DNA of 64,000 bases. Origin: Methylobacterium sp. AMS5 (GTDB taxonomy: Bacteria > Pseudomonadota > Alphaproteobacteria > Rhizobiales > Beijerinckiaceae). Numbering within the stretch: the stretch's first letter is position 1; the number at the start of each line of letters is the position of its first letter. Below the pieces are notes generated by a model that had not been told where the DNA came from, did no database searches, and worked only from the letters and a program-made list of their open reading frames with translations. The stretch lies in the NCBI RefSeq assembly GCF_001542815.1, contig NZ_CP006992.1, positions 4,531,501 through 4,595,500 of the forward strand, in the 5' to 3' direction. The position numbers and the translations under genes are program-made. This document shows positions 1 through 8,504 of this stretch, piece by piece.

Positions 1-1753
1 CCGACCAGTCCAGCGCCGTCTTCTGCGGGGCGCTCACCGCGTAGCCGGGGCCGAAGCGCATCAGCGTGCGGTCGTCCATCTTCAGCGGACGGACGATCTT
101 GTTGGGGTTCAGGCGGTTGTCGGGATCAAAGCCGTCCTTCACCGTCTCGAAGGCGCGGGTGAGTTTTTGGCCGAACAGCGGCTCCACGAATTCGGAGCGC
201 GAGATGCCGTCGCCGTGCTCGCCCGAATAGGAGCCCTTGTGACGGCGCACCAGCTCTGCCGTCTCCTCGGCGATGGCGCGCATCTTTTTGACATCGCCGC
301 CCTGCTTCATGTCGAGGATCGGGCGCACATGCAGGCAGCCGACGGAGGCGTGGGCGTACCACGTGCCGCGGGTGCCGTGCCGCGAGAACACCTCGGTGAC
401 CGCATCGGTGTAGTCGGCCAGATGCTCCAGAGGGACGGCGCAATCCTCGATGAAGGAGACGGGCTTGGCGTCCCCCTTCATCGACATCATGATGTTGAGG
501 CAGGCCTCGCGCACCTCCCAGACCGCCTTCTGGCGGTTCGGCTCCACGACCTCGACGACCGCGTCGGGAAAGCCGTGATCGGCCATGCACTGGTCGAGGC
601 GCCTGAGGTCTCGCTTCAGCGCGGCAAGGTCGTCGCCGGCGAACTCGGCCAGCAGCAGGCAGTTCGGCTGGCCTCGCGTGATGTCGGCCAGGGTCGTGCG
701 GAACAGCGGGATGTCGGCGCCGAGCACGAGCACGTTGTTGTCGACGAGTTCGACCGCCACGGGGTCGAGGCCGACGATCGCCTTCGTCGTCTCCATGGCC
801 GCGCGGAACGAGGGGAAGTGACACACGCCCATGGCCCGGTGGGTCGGTAGACGGGAGAGCTTGAGCGTCACCGCGGTGGTGGCAGCGAGCGTTCCTTCCG
901 AGCCGACGAGGAGGTGGGCGAGGTTCGGGCGCGGTTCTATCAGCGAATCGAGATTGTAGCCGCCGACCCGCCGCTGCACCTTCGGGTACATCGTCTCGAT
1001 TTCGTCGCGGTGGGCATCCGCCAAAGCGAGCATGCGTCGGGCGAGGTCTTCCGCCCGCGCGCCGCCGGTCACGGCGCTCGCCGCGTTGCCGGTGAGCCCG
1101 AAGCCGAAGGCGGCGCCGTCGTGGAACAGGGCCTCCAGAGCGAGCACGTTGTCGCTCATCTTGCCGTAGCGGAGCGAGCGGGCGCCGCAGGAATTGTTGC
1201 CGGCCATCCCGCCGATGGTGCAGCGGGTCGCGGTCGAGGGCTCGACGGGGAAGAACCAGCCGTCGGCTTTCAGCCGCGCGTTGAGGCGCTCCAGCACGTG
1301 GCCGGGTTCGACGGTGACCGTGCCCCCTTCCGCGTCGTAGGCGAGCACACCGTTGAAGTGGCGCGAGCAATCGACCACGAGGCCGGAGCCGATCGGCTGG
1401 CCGTTCTGCGAGGTGCCGCCGCCGCGCAGGATCACGGGGACGTCGTAGTCGGCCGCGACCTTCAGCGTCGCGGCGATGTCGGCGGCGCTCTTGGGGAAGA
1501 CCACGCCCGCCGGCATGATCTGGTAGATCGAGGCATCGGTGGCGTAGCGTCCGCGGGTGAAGGCGTCGAAGCGGGCCTCGCCCTGCAGGGTCTCCGCGAG
1601 CTTGCGCGGCAGCCCCGCATCGTTGCGGGCCTTCGCCCGCGCGCTGGAGGCCGTTGCCCCAAAAGCCGCTTCGCCCGGTGTCGCGCTCGCGCCCAAGTGG
1701 AACCTCCCTCCCCGCGCCGCAGCCTGTACGGGCGCATGGCTTTTTGAATGCAT
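1..1753 (-). CDS. FAD-linked oxidase, D-2-hydroxyacid/glycolate dehydrogenase type (3' part missing)
   Basis: An open frame of about 584 codons runs off the left edge, so the C-terminus is missing. The N-terminal half is a PCMH-type FAD domain: RGGGTSQNGQ, GSGLVVDCS, a glycine-rich GGMAGNNSCG loop and LVGSEGTLA are all readable. The FAD-oxidase C-terminal domain follows, ending in the typical FDPDNRLNPNK just before the edge. This architecture fits soluble flavoenzymes oxidising D-lactate, glycolate or D-2-hydroxyglutarate. YdiJ-like members carry a further Fe-S half of about 400 residues, which may lie outside the window. The start is the first ATG of the frame, at 1753, with no strong Shine-Dalgarno seen. 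The substrate cannot be told from sequence. A lactate permease lies 20 kb away but is not an operon partner. Confidence 0.88.
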   Translation of the reverse strand, partial: MHSKSHAPVQAAARGGRFHLGASATPGEAAFGATASSARAKARNDAGLPRKLAETLQGEARFDAFTRGRYATDASIYQIMPAGVVFPKSAADIAATLKVAADYDVPVILRGGGTSQNGQPIGSGLVVDCSRHFNGVLAYDAEGGTVTVEPGHVLERLNARLKADGWFFPVEPSTATRCTIGGMAGNNSCGARSLRYGKMSDNVLALEALFHDGAAFGFGLTGNAASAVTGGARAEDLARRMLALADAHRDEIETMYPKVQRRVGGYNLDSLIEPRPNLAHLLVGSEGTLAATTAVTLKLSRLPTHRAMGVCHFPSFRAAMETTKAIVGLDPVAVELVDNNVLVLGADIPLFRTTLADITRGQPNCLLLAEFAGDDLAALKRDLRRLDQCMADHGFPDAVVEVVEPNRQKAVWEVREACLNIMMSMKGDAKPVSFIEDCAVPLEHLADYTDAVTEVFSRHGTRGTWYAHASVGCLHVRPILDMKQGGDVKKMRAIAEETAELVRRHKGSYSGEHGDGISRSEFVEPLFGQKLTRAFETVKDGFDPDNRLNPNKIVRPLKMDDRTLMRFGPGYAVSAPQKTALDWS

Positions 1754-1805
1754 AATTCCAGCGCGGGGGCGGGTCAAACGCGGTGGGGTCGCAGCGTCCC
1801 TTCCA

Positions 1806-1846
1806 CGTCAAAGCGGCCGCCGAAGGAATCGGCGGCCGCTTTGACG
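1806..1846. terminator. Perfect 17-bp inverted repeat, terminator of phaZ
   Basis: Arms 1806-1822 and 1830-1846 are exact reverse complements around a 7-base loop. The structure sits between the end of phaZ and the start of the FAD oxidase, both read on the minus strand, and probably ends the phaZ transcript. No strong T run follows on the minus side, so factor-independent termination is an inference. Confidence 0.7.
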
Positions 1847-1874
1847 GATGGCGGAGAGCGGTTGGGAGCAACGG

Positions 1875-3248
1875 TTACAGGGCAATCCGCTGCCGGATCG
1901 CTTCCGGTCGTTCCTGCCGATCGGCCATGGCCTCGGGCAGCATGATGGCGCGGGCGGGTGTGGCGCGCGGAGACTGCAGGACGGGGCTGTGGCGCAGAAG
2001 GATCGGATGCGGCTCCGGTGCCGGCACGACCGGGGCCGGACGCGGCGCGGCGGGCCGCAGGCTGCGTTCCATGAAGCCCAGCACCAACGGCACGATGTCC
2101 TGGCGGAAGCGCGAGCCGTTGAAGATGCCGTAATGCCCGGCGCCAGGCTGCATGTGGTAGGTCTTGGCCGCCTCGGGCAGGTTCACCGCGAGATCGAGGG
2201 CGGCCTTCGTCTGGCCGAGGCCGGTGATGTCGTCCTTCTCGCCCTCCACCGCCATCAGGTGGCAGCGGTGGATCGCGCCGAGATCGACCCGTTCGCCGTG
2301 ATGACGCAGGGTGCCGCGGGGCAGGTCGTGGCTGATGAAGACCCGCTCGATCGTCTCAAGGTAGAACTCGGCAGTCAGGTCCATGACCGCGAGATACTCG
2401 TCGTAGAAGGCGCGGTGGCGTGCGGCCGAGTCGCCGTCGCCGCGCACGAGATGGTCGAACATCGCGTGGTGGGCGTCCCGGTGGCGCTCGAGGTTCATCC
2501 CCATGAAGCCGGCGAGCTGAAGGAAGCCCGGATAGACCGCGCGGCCCGCTCCCGGATATCCGCCCGGCACCGTATGGATGCAGTGCCGCTCGAACCACGC
2601 GAAGCCCTTCGCCTCGGCCATAATGTTGACGGCGGTGGGCGAGCGACGGGTATCGACCGGCCCTCCCATCAGCACGGCCGAGCGCGGCACGAGCGGATGA
2701 TCCTGCGCCTCCATGCGGGCGATGGCGGCGAGCACCGGCACCGAGGGCTGACAGACTGCCGCGACGTGAAGGTCCGGCCCGAGCGCCGCGAACAGGGCGA
2801 TGCAGGTATCGATGTAGTCGTCGAGGCCGAACCGGCCGGCGCTCGCCGGCACCTGACGCGCATCGGACCAATCGGTGATGAAGACCTGATGGCTGGGGAG
2901 GAACGCCTCGACCGTGCCGCGCAGCAGCGTGGCGTAGTGGCCCGACATCGGCGCGACGATCAGGAGCTTGGGCTTCGCCTCCCGTTCCGCGGAGGGCTCG
3001 CCGAAGGCGACGACGCGGCAGAACGGGCGCTCCCAGACCACTCGCTCCGGCACGCCGAGCCCGAAGGCCGGCTTGGCGTAGACGCGGGTGGCGCGCTCGA
3101 ACATCTCGCAGCCCGCGGCCATGGTGCGGCTCTGCGGGGCGTAGGCGAAGGGATTGAACGGGTTCTCGCAGGCAAGCTTGGTAGCCTCCGCCGCCAAGCG
3201 CATCGGTGCGAGCATGAGATGGCCGGCCTCGTAAAGAGGATACAGCAT
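1875..3248 (-). CDS. phaZ: Intracellular polyhydroxyalkanoate depolymerase
   Basis: A 457-residue protein of the intracellular short-chain PHA depolymerase family, which releases 3-hydroxybutyrate units from native storage granules. The family is recognised by the N-terminus MLYPLYEAGHLM, by AVCQPSVPV around Cys166 (the family's nucleophile lies in a VCQP setting rather than a GxSxG lipase box), and by GAGHYGIFNGSRFR carrying the probable catalytic His. The frame is open for 12 more codons, but MLYPLYEA is the usual family start. About 60 residues rich in Pro and Arg follow the catalytic domain and may bind granules or be unstructured. A strong hairpin follows the gene and an inverted repeat lies 43 bp upstream of the start. 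Confidence 0.93.
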   Translation of the reverse strand: MLYPLYEAGHLMLAPMRLAAEATKLACENPFNPFAYAPQSRTMAAGCEMFERATRVYAKPAFGLGVPERVVWERPFCRVVAFGEPSAEREAKPKLLIVAPMSGHYATLLRGTVEAFLPSHQVFITDWSDARQVPASAGRFGLDDYIDTCIALFAALGPDLHVAAVCQPSVPVLAAIARMEAQDHPLVPRSAVLMGGPVDTRRSPTAVNIMAEAKGFAWFERHCIHTVPGGYPGAGRAVYPGFLQLAGFMGMNLERHRDAHHAMFDHLVRGDGDSAARHRAFYDEYLAVMDLTAEFYLETIERVFISHDLPRGTLRHHGERVDLGAIHRCHLMAVEGEKDDITGLGQTKAALDLAVNLPEAAKTYHMQPGAGHYGIFNGSRFRQDIVPLVLGFMERSLRPAAPRPAPVVPAPEPHPILLRHSPVLQSPRATPARAIMLPEAMADRQERPEAIRQRIAL

Positions 3249-3290
3249 GCGAGCGCTTCCCTCGGAGCAGCTCGCTTGAATCAAGCTGTC

Positions 3291-3336
3291 CTTTTCTTGA
3301 GTTCGTGAGGGCTTAAACTCCCGAACCTCAAGAAAA
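3291..3336. promoter_or_regulatory. Imperfect inverted repeat in the phaZ leader
   Basis: CTTTTCTTGAGTTCGTGAG at 3291-3309 pairs with an almost complementary arm ending at 3336 (CTCAAGAAAAG). The structure lies 43 bp before the phaZ start in a locally AT-rich stretch. It could be an operator or a leader hairpin controlling depolymerase expression. The regulator is unknown. Confidence 0.4.
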
Positions 3337-3437
3337 GTTTCATTTGCTCAAGTTCGGCTGTGGATCAGAGCAGTCCCACCCTCTCATAACGGGCACTGCA
3401 TCGGCTCGGCGGAGGCACGCTTGACCGGTGACGTGGC

Positions 3438-3471
3438 GGCCGGGGTGGCGAGCGACGGCGCCACCCCGGCC
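3438..3471. terminator. 13-bp GC-rich hairpin, terminator of the aldehyde dehydrogenase gene
   Basis: Arms 3438-3450 and 3459-3471 are exact reverse complements with an 8-base loop. They lie immediately after the stop codon of the minus-strand aldehyde dehydrogenase gene. Confidence 0.65.
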
Positions 3472-3474
3472 CGG

Positions 3475-4908
3475 TCAGGCGTTGGCCTGCGTCACGAATT
3501 TCGTCGTGAGATAGGCCTCGATCGCCTCCGAGCCGCCCTCGCTGCCGTAGCCGGAATCCTTCACGCCGCCGAAGGGCGTCTCGGGCAGCGCGATGCCGTG
3601 GTGGTTGATCGAGATCATGCCGGCCTCGACCCCCGCCCCGACCCGGTTCGCCCGGGTGCCGGAGCGGGTATAGGCGTAGGCCGCGAGCCCGTAGGGCAGG
3701 CGGTTGGCCTCGGTGAGCGCCTCCGCTTCATCGGAAAAGCGTCGGATCGCCGCGATCGGTCCGAACGGCTCCTCGTTCATGATCCGGGCCTCCAGCGGCA
3801 CGTCGGCGAAGACGGTGGGCTCGAAGAAGTGGCCGCGATTGCCGATGCGGCTGCCGCCGGTGAGGAGGCGCGCGCCCTTCGCCTCGGCATCGGCCACGAA
3901 GGCCTCCATCGCCTCGACACGGCGGCCGTGGACGAGGGGACCCATCTGCGTCTCGGGATCGAGGCCGTCGCCGACCTTGAGCGCCTTTGAGGCGGCCACG
4001 AAGCCGTCGACGAAGCGGTCGTACACGTTCTCCTGCACGAGGAAGCGGGTCGGGGCGACGCAGACTTGGCCGGCGTTACGGTACTTGTTGGCGGACAGCA
4101 CCCGCACGGCGGTGTCGATATCGGCATCGTCGAACACGATCGCCGGAGCATGGCCGCCGAGTTCCATCGTCGCCCGCTTCATGTGCTGGCCCGCGAGCGC
4201 CGCGAGCTGCTTGCCGACCGCGGTCGAGCCGGTGAAGGTGATCTTGCGGATCACCGGGTGCGGGATGAGATAGCCGGAGATCTCGGCCGGATCGCCGTAG
4301 ACCAGGGCGAGCGCGTCGCCGGGCACGCCCGCATCGAGGAAGGCGCGCACCAGTTCGGCGCAGGAGGCCGGGGTGTCCTCCGGTCCCTTGAGGATGACGG
4401 GACAGCCGGTGCACAGCGCCGCCGAGAGCTTGCGCACGGCCTGATTGATCGGGAAATTCCAGGGCGTGAAGGCCGCCACCGGCCCGACCGGCTCACGGGT
4501 GACGATCTGCAGCACGCCCTCGGCGCGGGCGGGGATGACCCGGCCGTAGGCGCGCCGGCCCTCTTCGGCGAACCACTCGATGATGTCGGCCGCCACCCCG
4601 GTCTCGATCCGTGATTCGGCGAGCGGCTTGCCCTGCTCGACGGTCATGGTGCGGGCGATGTCCTCCGCGCGCTCGCGCATCAGCGCGGCGGCCCGGCGCA
4701 GCACCTTGGACCGGTCGAAGGCGGAGACCCGCCGCCACGCGGCAAAGCCCCGTTCGGCCGCCTCCAGCGCCTCGTCGAGATCGGCCCGCGTCGCAACCGC
4801 GACCCGGCCGATCGCCTCGCCCGTAGCCGGGTTGAGGACGGCCAGGGTTCCGCCGCCGCCACCGGGACGCCAGCGGCCGGCGATGTGAAGCGAAACGTCG
4901 AGGTCCAT
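3475..4908 (-). CDS. NAD(P)-dependent aldehyde dehydrogenase, succinate-semialdehyde dehydrogenase type
   Basis: A 477-residue protein of the aldehyde dehydrogenase superfamily with the catalytic set intact: Asn151 in TPWNFP, Glu249 in MELGG and nucleophile Cys283 in [10 protein letters not shown]. The motif FTGSTAVGK is the coenzyme-binding turn. Overall it looks like the GabD / succinate-semialdehyde group, which oxidises an aldehyde to the acid with NAD(P)+. The true substrate is uncertain. The frame is open for 57 more codons upstream, but that stretch is Arg/Pro-rich with no family similarity, so the ATG at 4908 ([13 protein letters not shown]) is preferred. It is a single gene, with its own hairpin at the 3' end. 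Confidence 0.92.
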   Translation of the reverse strand: MDLDVSLHIAGRWRPGGGGGTLAVLNPATGEAIGRVAVATRADLDEALEAAERGFAAWRRVSAFDRSKVLRRAAALMRERAEDIARTMTVEQGKPLAESRIETGVAADIIEWFAEEGRRAYGRVIPARAEGVLQIVTREPVGPVAAFTPWNFPINQAVRKLSAALCTGCPVILKGPEDTPASCAELVRAFLDAGVPGDALALVYGDPAEISGYLIPHPVIRKITFTGSTAVGKQLAALAGQHMKRATMELGGHAPAIVFDDADIDTAVRVLSANKYRNAGQVCVAPTRFLVQENVYDRFVDGFVAASKALKVGDGLDPETQMGPLVHGRRVEAMEAFVADAEAKGARLLTGGSRIGNRGHFFEPTVFADVPLEARIMNEEPFGPIAAIRRFSDEAEALTEANRLPYGLAAYAYTRSGTRANRVGAGVEAGMISINHHGIALPETPFGGVKDSGYGSEGGSEAIEAYLTTKFVTQANA

Positions 4909-5014
4909 GGGCCATCTCCGGGGAAAGGGACGGCCTTTCATATAGGCGCCGCGGCGCCGGGGCATCGCCCCGGATCGCATCCGGCCTGCTCGGTGGCCGC
5001 GGGCGGGCCCGACG

Positions 5015-5051
5015 CCACGCGCCCCTGCCGGGGTTCGGCAGAGGCGCGTGG
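5015..5051. terminator. 15-bp hairpin with one mismatch, terminator of the Hint-domain gene
   Basis: Arms 5015-5029 and 5037-5051 pair with a single C/A mismatch around a 7-base loop. The hairpin lies 12 bases beyond the stop codon of the minus-strand gene ending at 5064. Confidence 0.6.
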
Positions 5052-5063
5052 TCGGTCGCCCTG

Positions 5064-6104
5064 TTACGCGGCGCGCCACACCGGCATGTCGGTCCAGGCG
5101 GCGTGGCCGTCGATCTCCGCGGCGAAGACCGCGCCGAGCCGCTGCCGCTCACCGTCCACGAGGGCGCCGTCCACCGCCACCGGGCGGCAGCGGCCGTGCT
5201 CGCCGGCCGGCACGAAGTCGGGATCGGTCAGCCGGCCGTCCTCGCCCGCAAACCAGACCCGGCTGCCCATGTCGTAGTAGCTCTCGGCAGCCAGACCTTC
5301 GGCGAGCAGGATGTCGTGCGCATCCAGCTCGACATGCCAGTAGGTCACCTGCGTCGCCGGCTCGCGGAGGACGGAGGTGCCGTTGATCAGGCACATCACG
5401 GGCACCAGCACGCCGCCCTCGCCGTTGGCATCGGCGCCGACGAGCACCGGATGGCCATGCGAGAGGCGCAGATCGCGCGCCGGGAGGCCGGGGCCGAAGG
5501 CGCCCGCGCGGATCCGGATGGGCTGCTCGTTGTGGGGCAGCGCCTCACCCTTGGTATCGAGGGCGCGGTTGCCGATCCACGTGATGGGACGCAGCGTTCC
5601 GGAGGCCGTCACGGCGAGATCGCCGACGATCAGATCCTCGACCGCAACCTCGCCGCGGGCCGTGCGGATGAGGGTGCCCGTGGTGAAGCAGGGCGCAGCC
5701 TGGACGTTGTAATCGCCGAGCGTGTTGTTGCCGTCGGCCAGGAAGCGCGTCCGGGTGGACCCGGCAGGCGGATTCGAGCCGACCACCTGGGTGTTCGAGA
5801 GAAGGTAGCGGTAGTTGCCGGTCTCCGTCTCCCCGGGCGGAATGGCTCTGCTTATGAACAGGATCTGGCCCGAATTGTCGAACTGCGTCGAGGTCAGCTG
5901 AATGGACGTGCCTGCAAAACCGGCGGGAGCATCGGCTCCATAGGTCAGCGTTACTGGATCGCCGACAGCGTTGATGGTGCCTGATACTGTGACGGAATAG
6001 GTCGAGGCGGTATCGACCTGAAAGTTTCCGGATGCGCCGCCGTCGTCGGTTCCAAGGAAGCCAGGAGCATACGTGGTATTATTGAACGTGATTGGCAAAG
6101 CCAT
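5064..6104 (-). CDS. Hint-domain (hedgehog/intein-type) protein
   Basis: A 346-residue protein in two parts. Residues 1-135 are Thr/Ser/Gly-rich and predicted beta-structured, with no Cys. Residues 136-300 form a Hint module, the self-processing fold of inteins and hedgehog proteins: [10 protein letters not shown] places a Cys at 139 in the nucleophile position, LSHGHPVLV supplies the block-B-like His, and a His-Asp-Ile-Leu-Leu block follows. No N-terminal signal peptide is obvious, so type I secretion or cytoplasmic location is open. Such proteins often occur in Methylobacterium as stand-alone Hint proteins of unknown role. The flanking kilobase is almost gene-free and of lower GC, which suggests acquired DNA. 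Cleavage or cross-linking activity is inference. Confidence 0.85.
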   Translation of the reverse strand: MALPITFNNTTYAPGFLGTDDGGASGNFQVDTASTYSVTVSGTINAVGDPVTLTYGADAPAGFAGTSIQLTSTQFDNSGQILFISRAIPPGETETGNYRYLLSNTQVVGSNPPAGSTRTRFLADGNNTLGDYNVQAAPCFTTGTLIRTARGEVAVEDLIVGDLAVTASGTLRPITWIGNRALDTKGEALPHNEQPIRIRAGAFGPGLPARDLRLSHGHPVLVGADANGEGGVLVPVMCLINGTSVLREPATQVTYWHVELDAHDILLAEGLAAESYYDMGSRVWFAGEDGRLTDPDFVPAGEHGRCRPVAVDGALVDGERQRLGAVFAAEIDGHAAWTDMPVWRAA

Positions 6105-7083
6105 AGTTCATCCCTCCCATTTCGAGCGGGCGCTTTTTCGTCAGTTATGCGCCGAGCGATCAATTGGCGACGAATACAGAGAGATGGGCTCCGTTCCAGG
6201 AGCGCCTGCGGCCTTCAACGCTGCTTTGCTCTGACTCTGCTTTCGGTCACGGCCCAACCATGCGGGGAACCGGCGACGCCGACAATCCATCGGGATCTGT
6301 TATCTGCCGATCGGATTATAATTCTCTCATGATCGTGGAATGATGTGCCGGATCTGCAACATTTCACTGCCGAAAACGCTGGCTTATCAGTCGGTTAGGC
6401 AAAATCATCCGGGAACTTTCGGCAATTAATTTGCGCCTTTATCTTCCGTCTGGCGGGGTCGATGCGCCGATCCTTCGACCATGCCGAGAAGAGCGGCTCG
6501 CGGCGGCGCGTTGCGAGTGCGGACGCTCCCGTCACACGGCCAGCTGTGATTCTGGTTGCCGCTGCCCAACGGTGCGGCGTCCGCCGGCCGGGCGTTCTCG
6601 AACAGCATCGAAGGCCGTCGCTGAGCGTCACGCCTCCAGCCCTGTCTCGGGTGACGCTGCGTTCGCTCGCGCGTCGGAGGGCGTTCCCGAAGACGGCGTC
6701 GTCCGGATCGGGCTCGTCAAAGGCAGATTTTCGGAACAGCCGCCAACGCCGAGGGCGCCCGCTTCATCGAGGGAATGCGGCCGGACCCTGCCGCTCACGG
6801 CGATGGTCGGCCGATCCCCCGGGATGGTCACCGCGGACGAAACAACCGAACAGCGGCTTCGATCGTGAGAGGTCGGCGCAGCATCAATGCCGGGCCGATG
6901 CCATGCGCCTCGAACCAGCCGAGCGATCACGGAACATCGCCGCGCCGGATGGAAAGACCCTCTCCGGGGGATGCTTCCATCAACGCGCAGCGCCGGGAAG
7001 TCTTGTGTGAGACCGCTGCGTGATTGCGGCTATTTCGCTTCTAATTTTCGCCCCAACTCCTTCCGATCACTCAGGAAAGAGTA
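6105..7083. other. Near gene-free kilobase upstream of the Hint gene
   Basis: About 980 bases with no convincing coding region. Short open frames exist on both strands, but they have irregular composition, no recognisable domain and no good ribosome site. The part 6290-6440 is clearly AT-rich for this genome and probably holds the promoter of the minus-strand Hint gene. The rest may be a decayed gene or a remnant of acquired DNA. Confidence 0.5.
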
Positions 7084-7168
7084 TGGTGCGGCCAAGAGGA
7101 CTCGAACCTCCACCCCTCGCGGGACTAGCACCTCAAGCTAGCGCGTCTACCAATTCCGCCATGGCCGC
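7084..7168 (-). tRNA. tRNA-Leu, anticodon GAG
   Basis: Read on the minus strand, an 85-base gene folds into a cloverleaf. The acceptor stem GCGGCCA pairs with TGGCCGC (7088-7094), the discriminator base is A, and CCA is encoded at 7084-7086. The anticodon stem CTAGC/GCTAG encloses the loop TTGAGGT, giving anticodon GAG, which reads CUC/CUU leucine codons. The long variable arm expected for a class II tRNA is present, as is the T-loop GTTCGAGTC. Confidence 0.96.
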
Positions 7169-7291
7169 CCTTGCCGCCGTGCCGCTTGTGGCGGCCGGTG
7201 TCTTGTGTGGGCGGCGCAGCGGATAACAGATGCCCGGGGCGGGCACAAGCGCCGGATGCGCTTCTTGGCGTTTTGCCGCCTCGAAATCCGC

Positions 7292-7597
7292 TCAGGGCAT
7301 CGCGCCCGCGTCGTCGAGGATCGGCACGGCGCCCTCGCCGATGGTCACGCCGGGGGTGCGCACGACCTCGGCCTTGCGGATCAGCTCGGTCACCTCCACG
7401 GAGATGCGGTTTCCGGTCACCACGATCTGCCCGCGGGCGATCGGGTGATCGTTGGCGAGGATCTCGACCATGTCGGTCTCGGTGGCCTCCAGCTCGATCA
7501 CCGCGCCGCGGCCCATGCGCAGCAGCATGTGCAGCGGCATGTGGCTGCGCCCCAGTACGACCTTGAGATCGACCTGCAATTCGTCCAGGACCGCCAC
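7292..7597 (-). CDS. FliN-like flagellar motor switch protein (SpoA domain), orphan
   Basis: A 101-residue protein consisting almost only of a SpoA (surface presentation of antigens) domain. Residues 8-80 match the FliN/FliM C-terminal fold, with LKVVLGRSHMPL, LANDHPIARGQIV and RISVEVTELI. FliN forms the C-ring that couples CheY binding to rotor switching. No other flagellar or chemotaxis gene lies in the window, so this is an orphan copy and may serve another complex, such as type III secretion, or a dispersed flagellar regulon. The start is GTG at 7597, supported by GGAG 9 bases upstream. It is divergent from lipB across a 58-bp spacer that must hold both promoters. Confidence 0.82.
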   Translation of the reverse strand: MAVLDELQVDLKVVLGRSHMPLHMLLRMGRGAVIELEATETDMVEILANDHPIARGQIVVTGNRISVEVTELIRKAEVVRTPGVTIGEGAVPILDDAGAMP

Positions 7598-7655
7598 GCG
7601 CGGATGCTCCGTTTGTTAAAAACCCGGAAAACCTTCCGCACGCGATGGTGAAGTC

Positions 7656-8387
7656 TTGGTAAACAATTCCTTCACGGCACCCGCTTCCCGGCTTTCGATC
7701 GCACCCGCGACATTCCTGCCGCGGGCGGGCGCGCCGCCGGTGGTCTGGCGCGTGACCGACACCCTCGTCGACTACCAGGAGGCGGAGGCCGAGATGGAGG
7801 CCCGCGCCACGGCCATCGCCCGCGGCGAGGCGGACGAACTCGTCTGGCTCCTGGAGCATCCGCCGCTCTATACGGCGGGCACCTCGGCCAAGACCGCCGA
7901 CCTCGTCGAGCCGGAGCGCTTCCCCGTCCACCGCACGGGCCGGGGCGGGCAGTACACCTATCACGGGCCCGGCCAGCGCATCGCCTACGTGATGCTGGAC
8001 CTCAACCGGCGCCGGCCCGACCTGCGGGCCTATGTGGCGAGCCTGGAGGCGTGGCTGATCGCGACGCTCGACGCCTTCACCGTGCGGGCCGAGCGCCGCG
8101 AGGACCGGGTCGGGGTCTGGGTGCGCCGGCCGGACAAGGGGCCGACCGTCGAGGACAAGATCGCGGCGATCGGCATCCGGGTGCGGCGCTGGGTGAGCCT
8201 GCACGGGATCAGCCTCAACGTCGAGCCGGACCTCGCCCACTTCTCCGGCATCGTGCCCTGCGGCGTGCGCGAGCACGGGGTCACGAGCCTGGCCGACCTC
8301 GGCCGCATCGTCAGCCTGCCCGAGGTGGACATGGCGCTGCGCGCCGCCTTCGAGCCGATCTTCGGCCCGACACGCGACGAAGCCTGA
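7656..8387 (+). CDS. lipB: Octanoyl-[acyl carrier protein]:protein N-octanoyltransferase
   Basis: LipB moves the octanoyl group from acyl carrier protein to lipoyl domains of 2-oxoacid dehydrogenases and the glycine cleavage H protein, the first step of lipoate assembly. The family motifs are complete: [12 protein letters not shown], the catalytic Lys in [10 protein letters not shown] and the catalytic Cys in GIVPCGV. The length (243 codons from the TTG at 7656) is normal. No ATG exists in frame before the conserved region. The real start may be this TTG or the GTG near 7740, and the first 25 residues are not conserved in appearance. A run of four hairpins follows the gene. Confidence 0.93.
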   Translation: MVNNSFTAPASRLSIAPATFLPRAGAPPVVWRVTDTLVDYQEAEAEMEARATAIARGEADELVWLLEHPPLYTAGTSAKTADLVEPERFPVHRTGRGGQYTYHGPGQRIAYVMLDLNRRRPDLRAYVASLEAWLIATLDAFTVRAERREDRVGVWVRRPDKGPTVEDKIAAIGIRVRRWVSLHGISLNVEPDLAHFSGIVPCGVREHGVTSLADLGRIVSLPEVDMALRAAFEPIFGPTRDEA

Positions 8388-8400
8388 AATCCGGGGTTTC

Positions 8401-8493
8401 GAAAGGGCAAGCCCTTTCGCGGGTCCAGGGCGGAGCCCTGGAAGAAGGCCGGGGCGCTGCCCCGGCGCCCCGCCAAAGGGGTGACCCCTTTGG
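8401..8493. repeat. Run of four palindromic hairpins after lipB
   Basis: Four stem-loops follow each other: GAAAGGGC/GCCCTTTC at 8401-8418, TCCAGGGC/GCCCTGGA at 8424-8442, a GGGGCG/CGCCCC stem around 8450-8472, and CCAAAGGGG/CCCCTTTGG at 8473-8493. The second core recurs near 29.63 kb. The cluster lies between the convergent lipB and glycosyltransferase genes and probably terminates both, but the repetitive character points to a dispersed palindromic element family. Confidence 0.65.
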
Positions 8494-8504
8494 GATCCCG
8501 GACT

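Noticed and set aside
5064-6104. Hint gene as an intein inside another gene
   Set aside because: There is no continuing host reading frame on either side. Own start and stop codons and a terminator are present.
6462-7010. Overlapping short frames in the gene-poor kilobase
   Set aside because: No ribosome site, no domain, and several frames overlap on both strands with similar lengths, as expected by chance.
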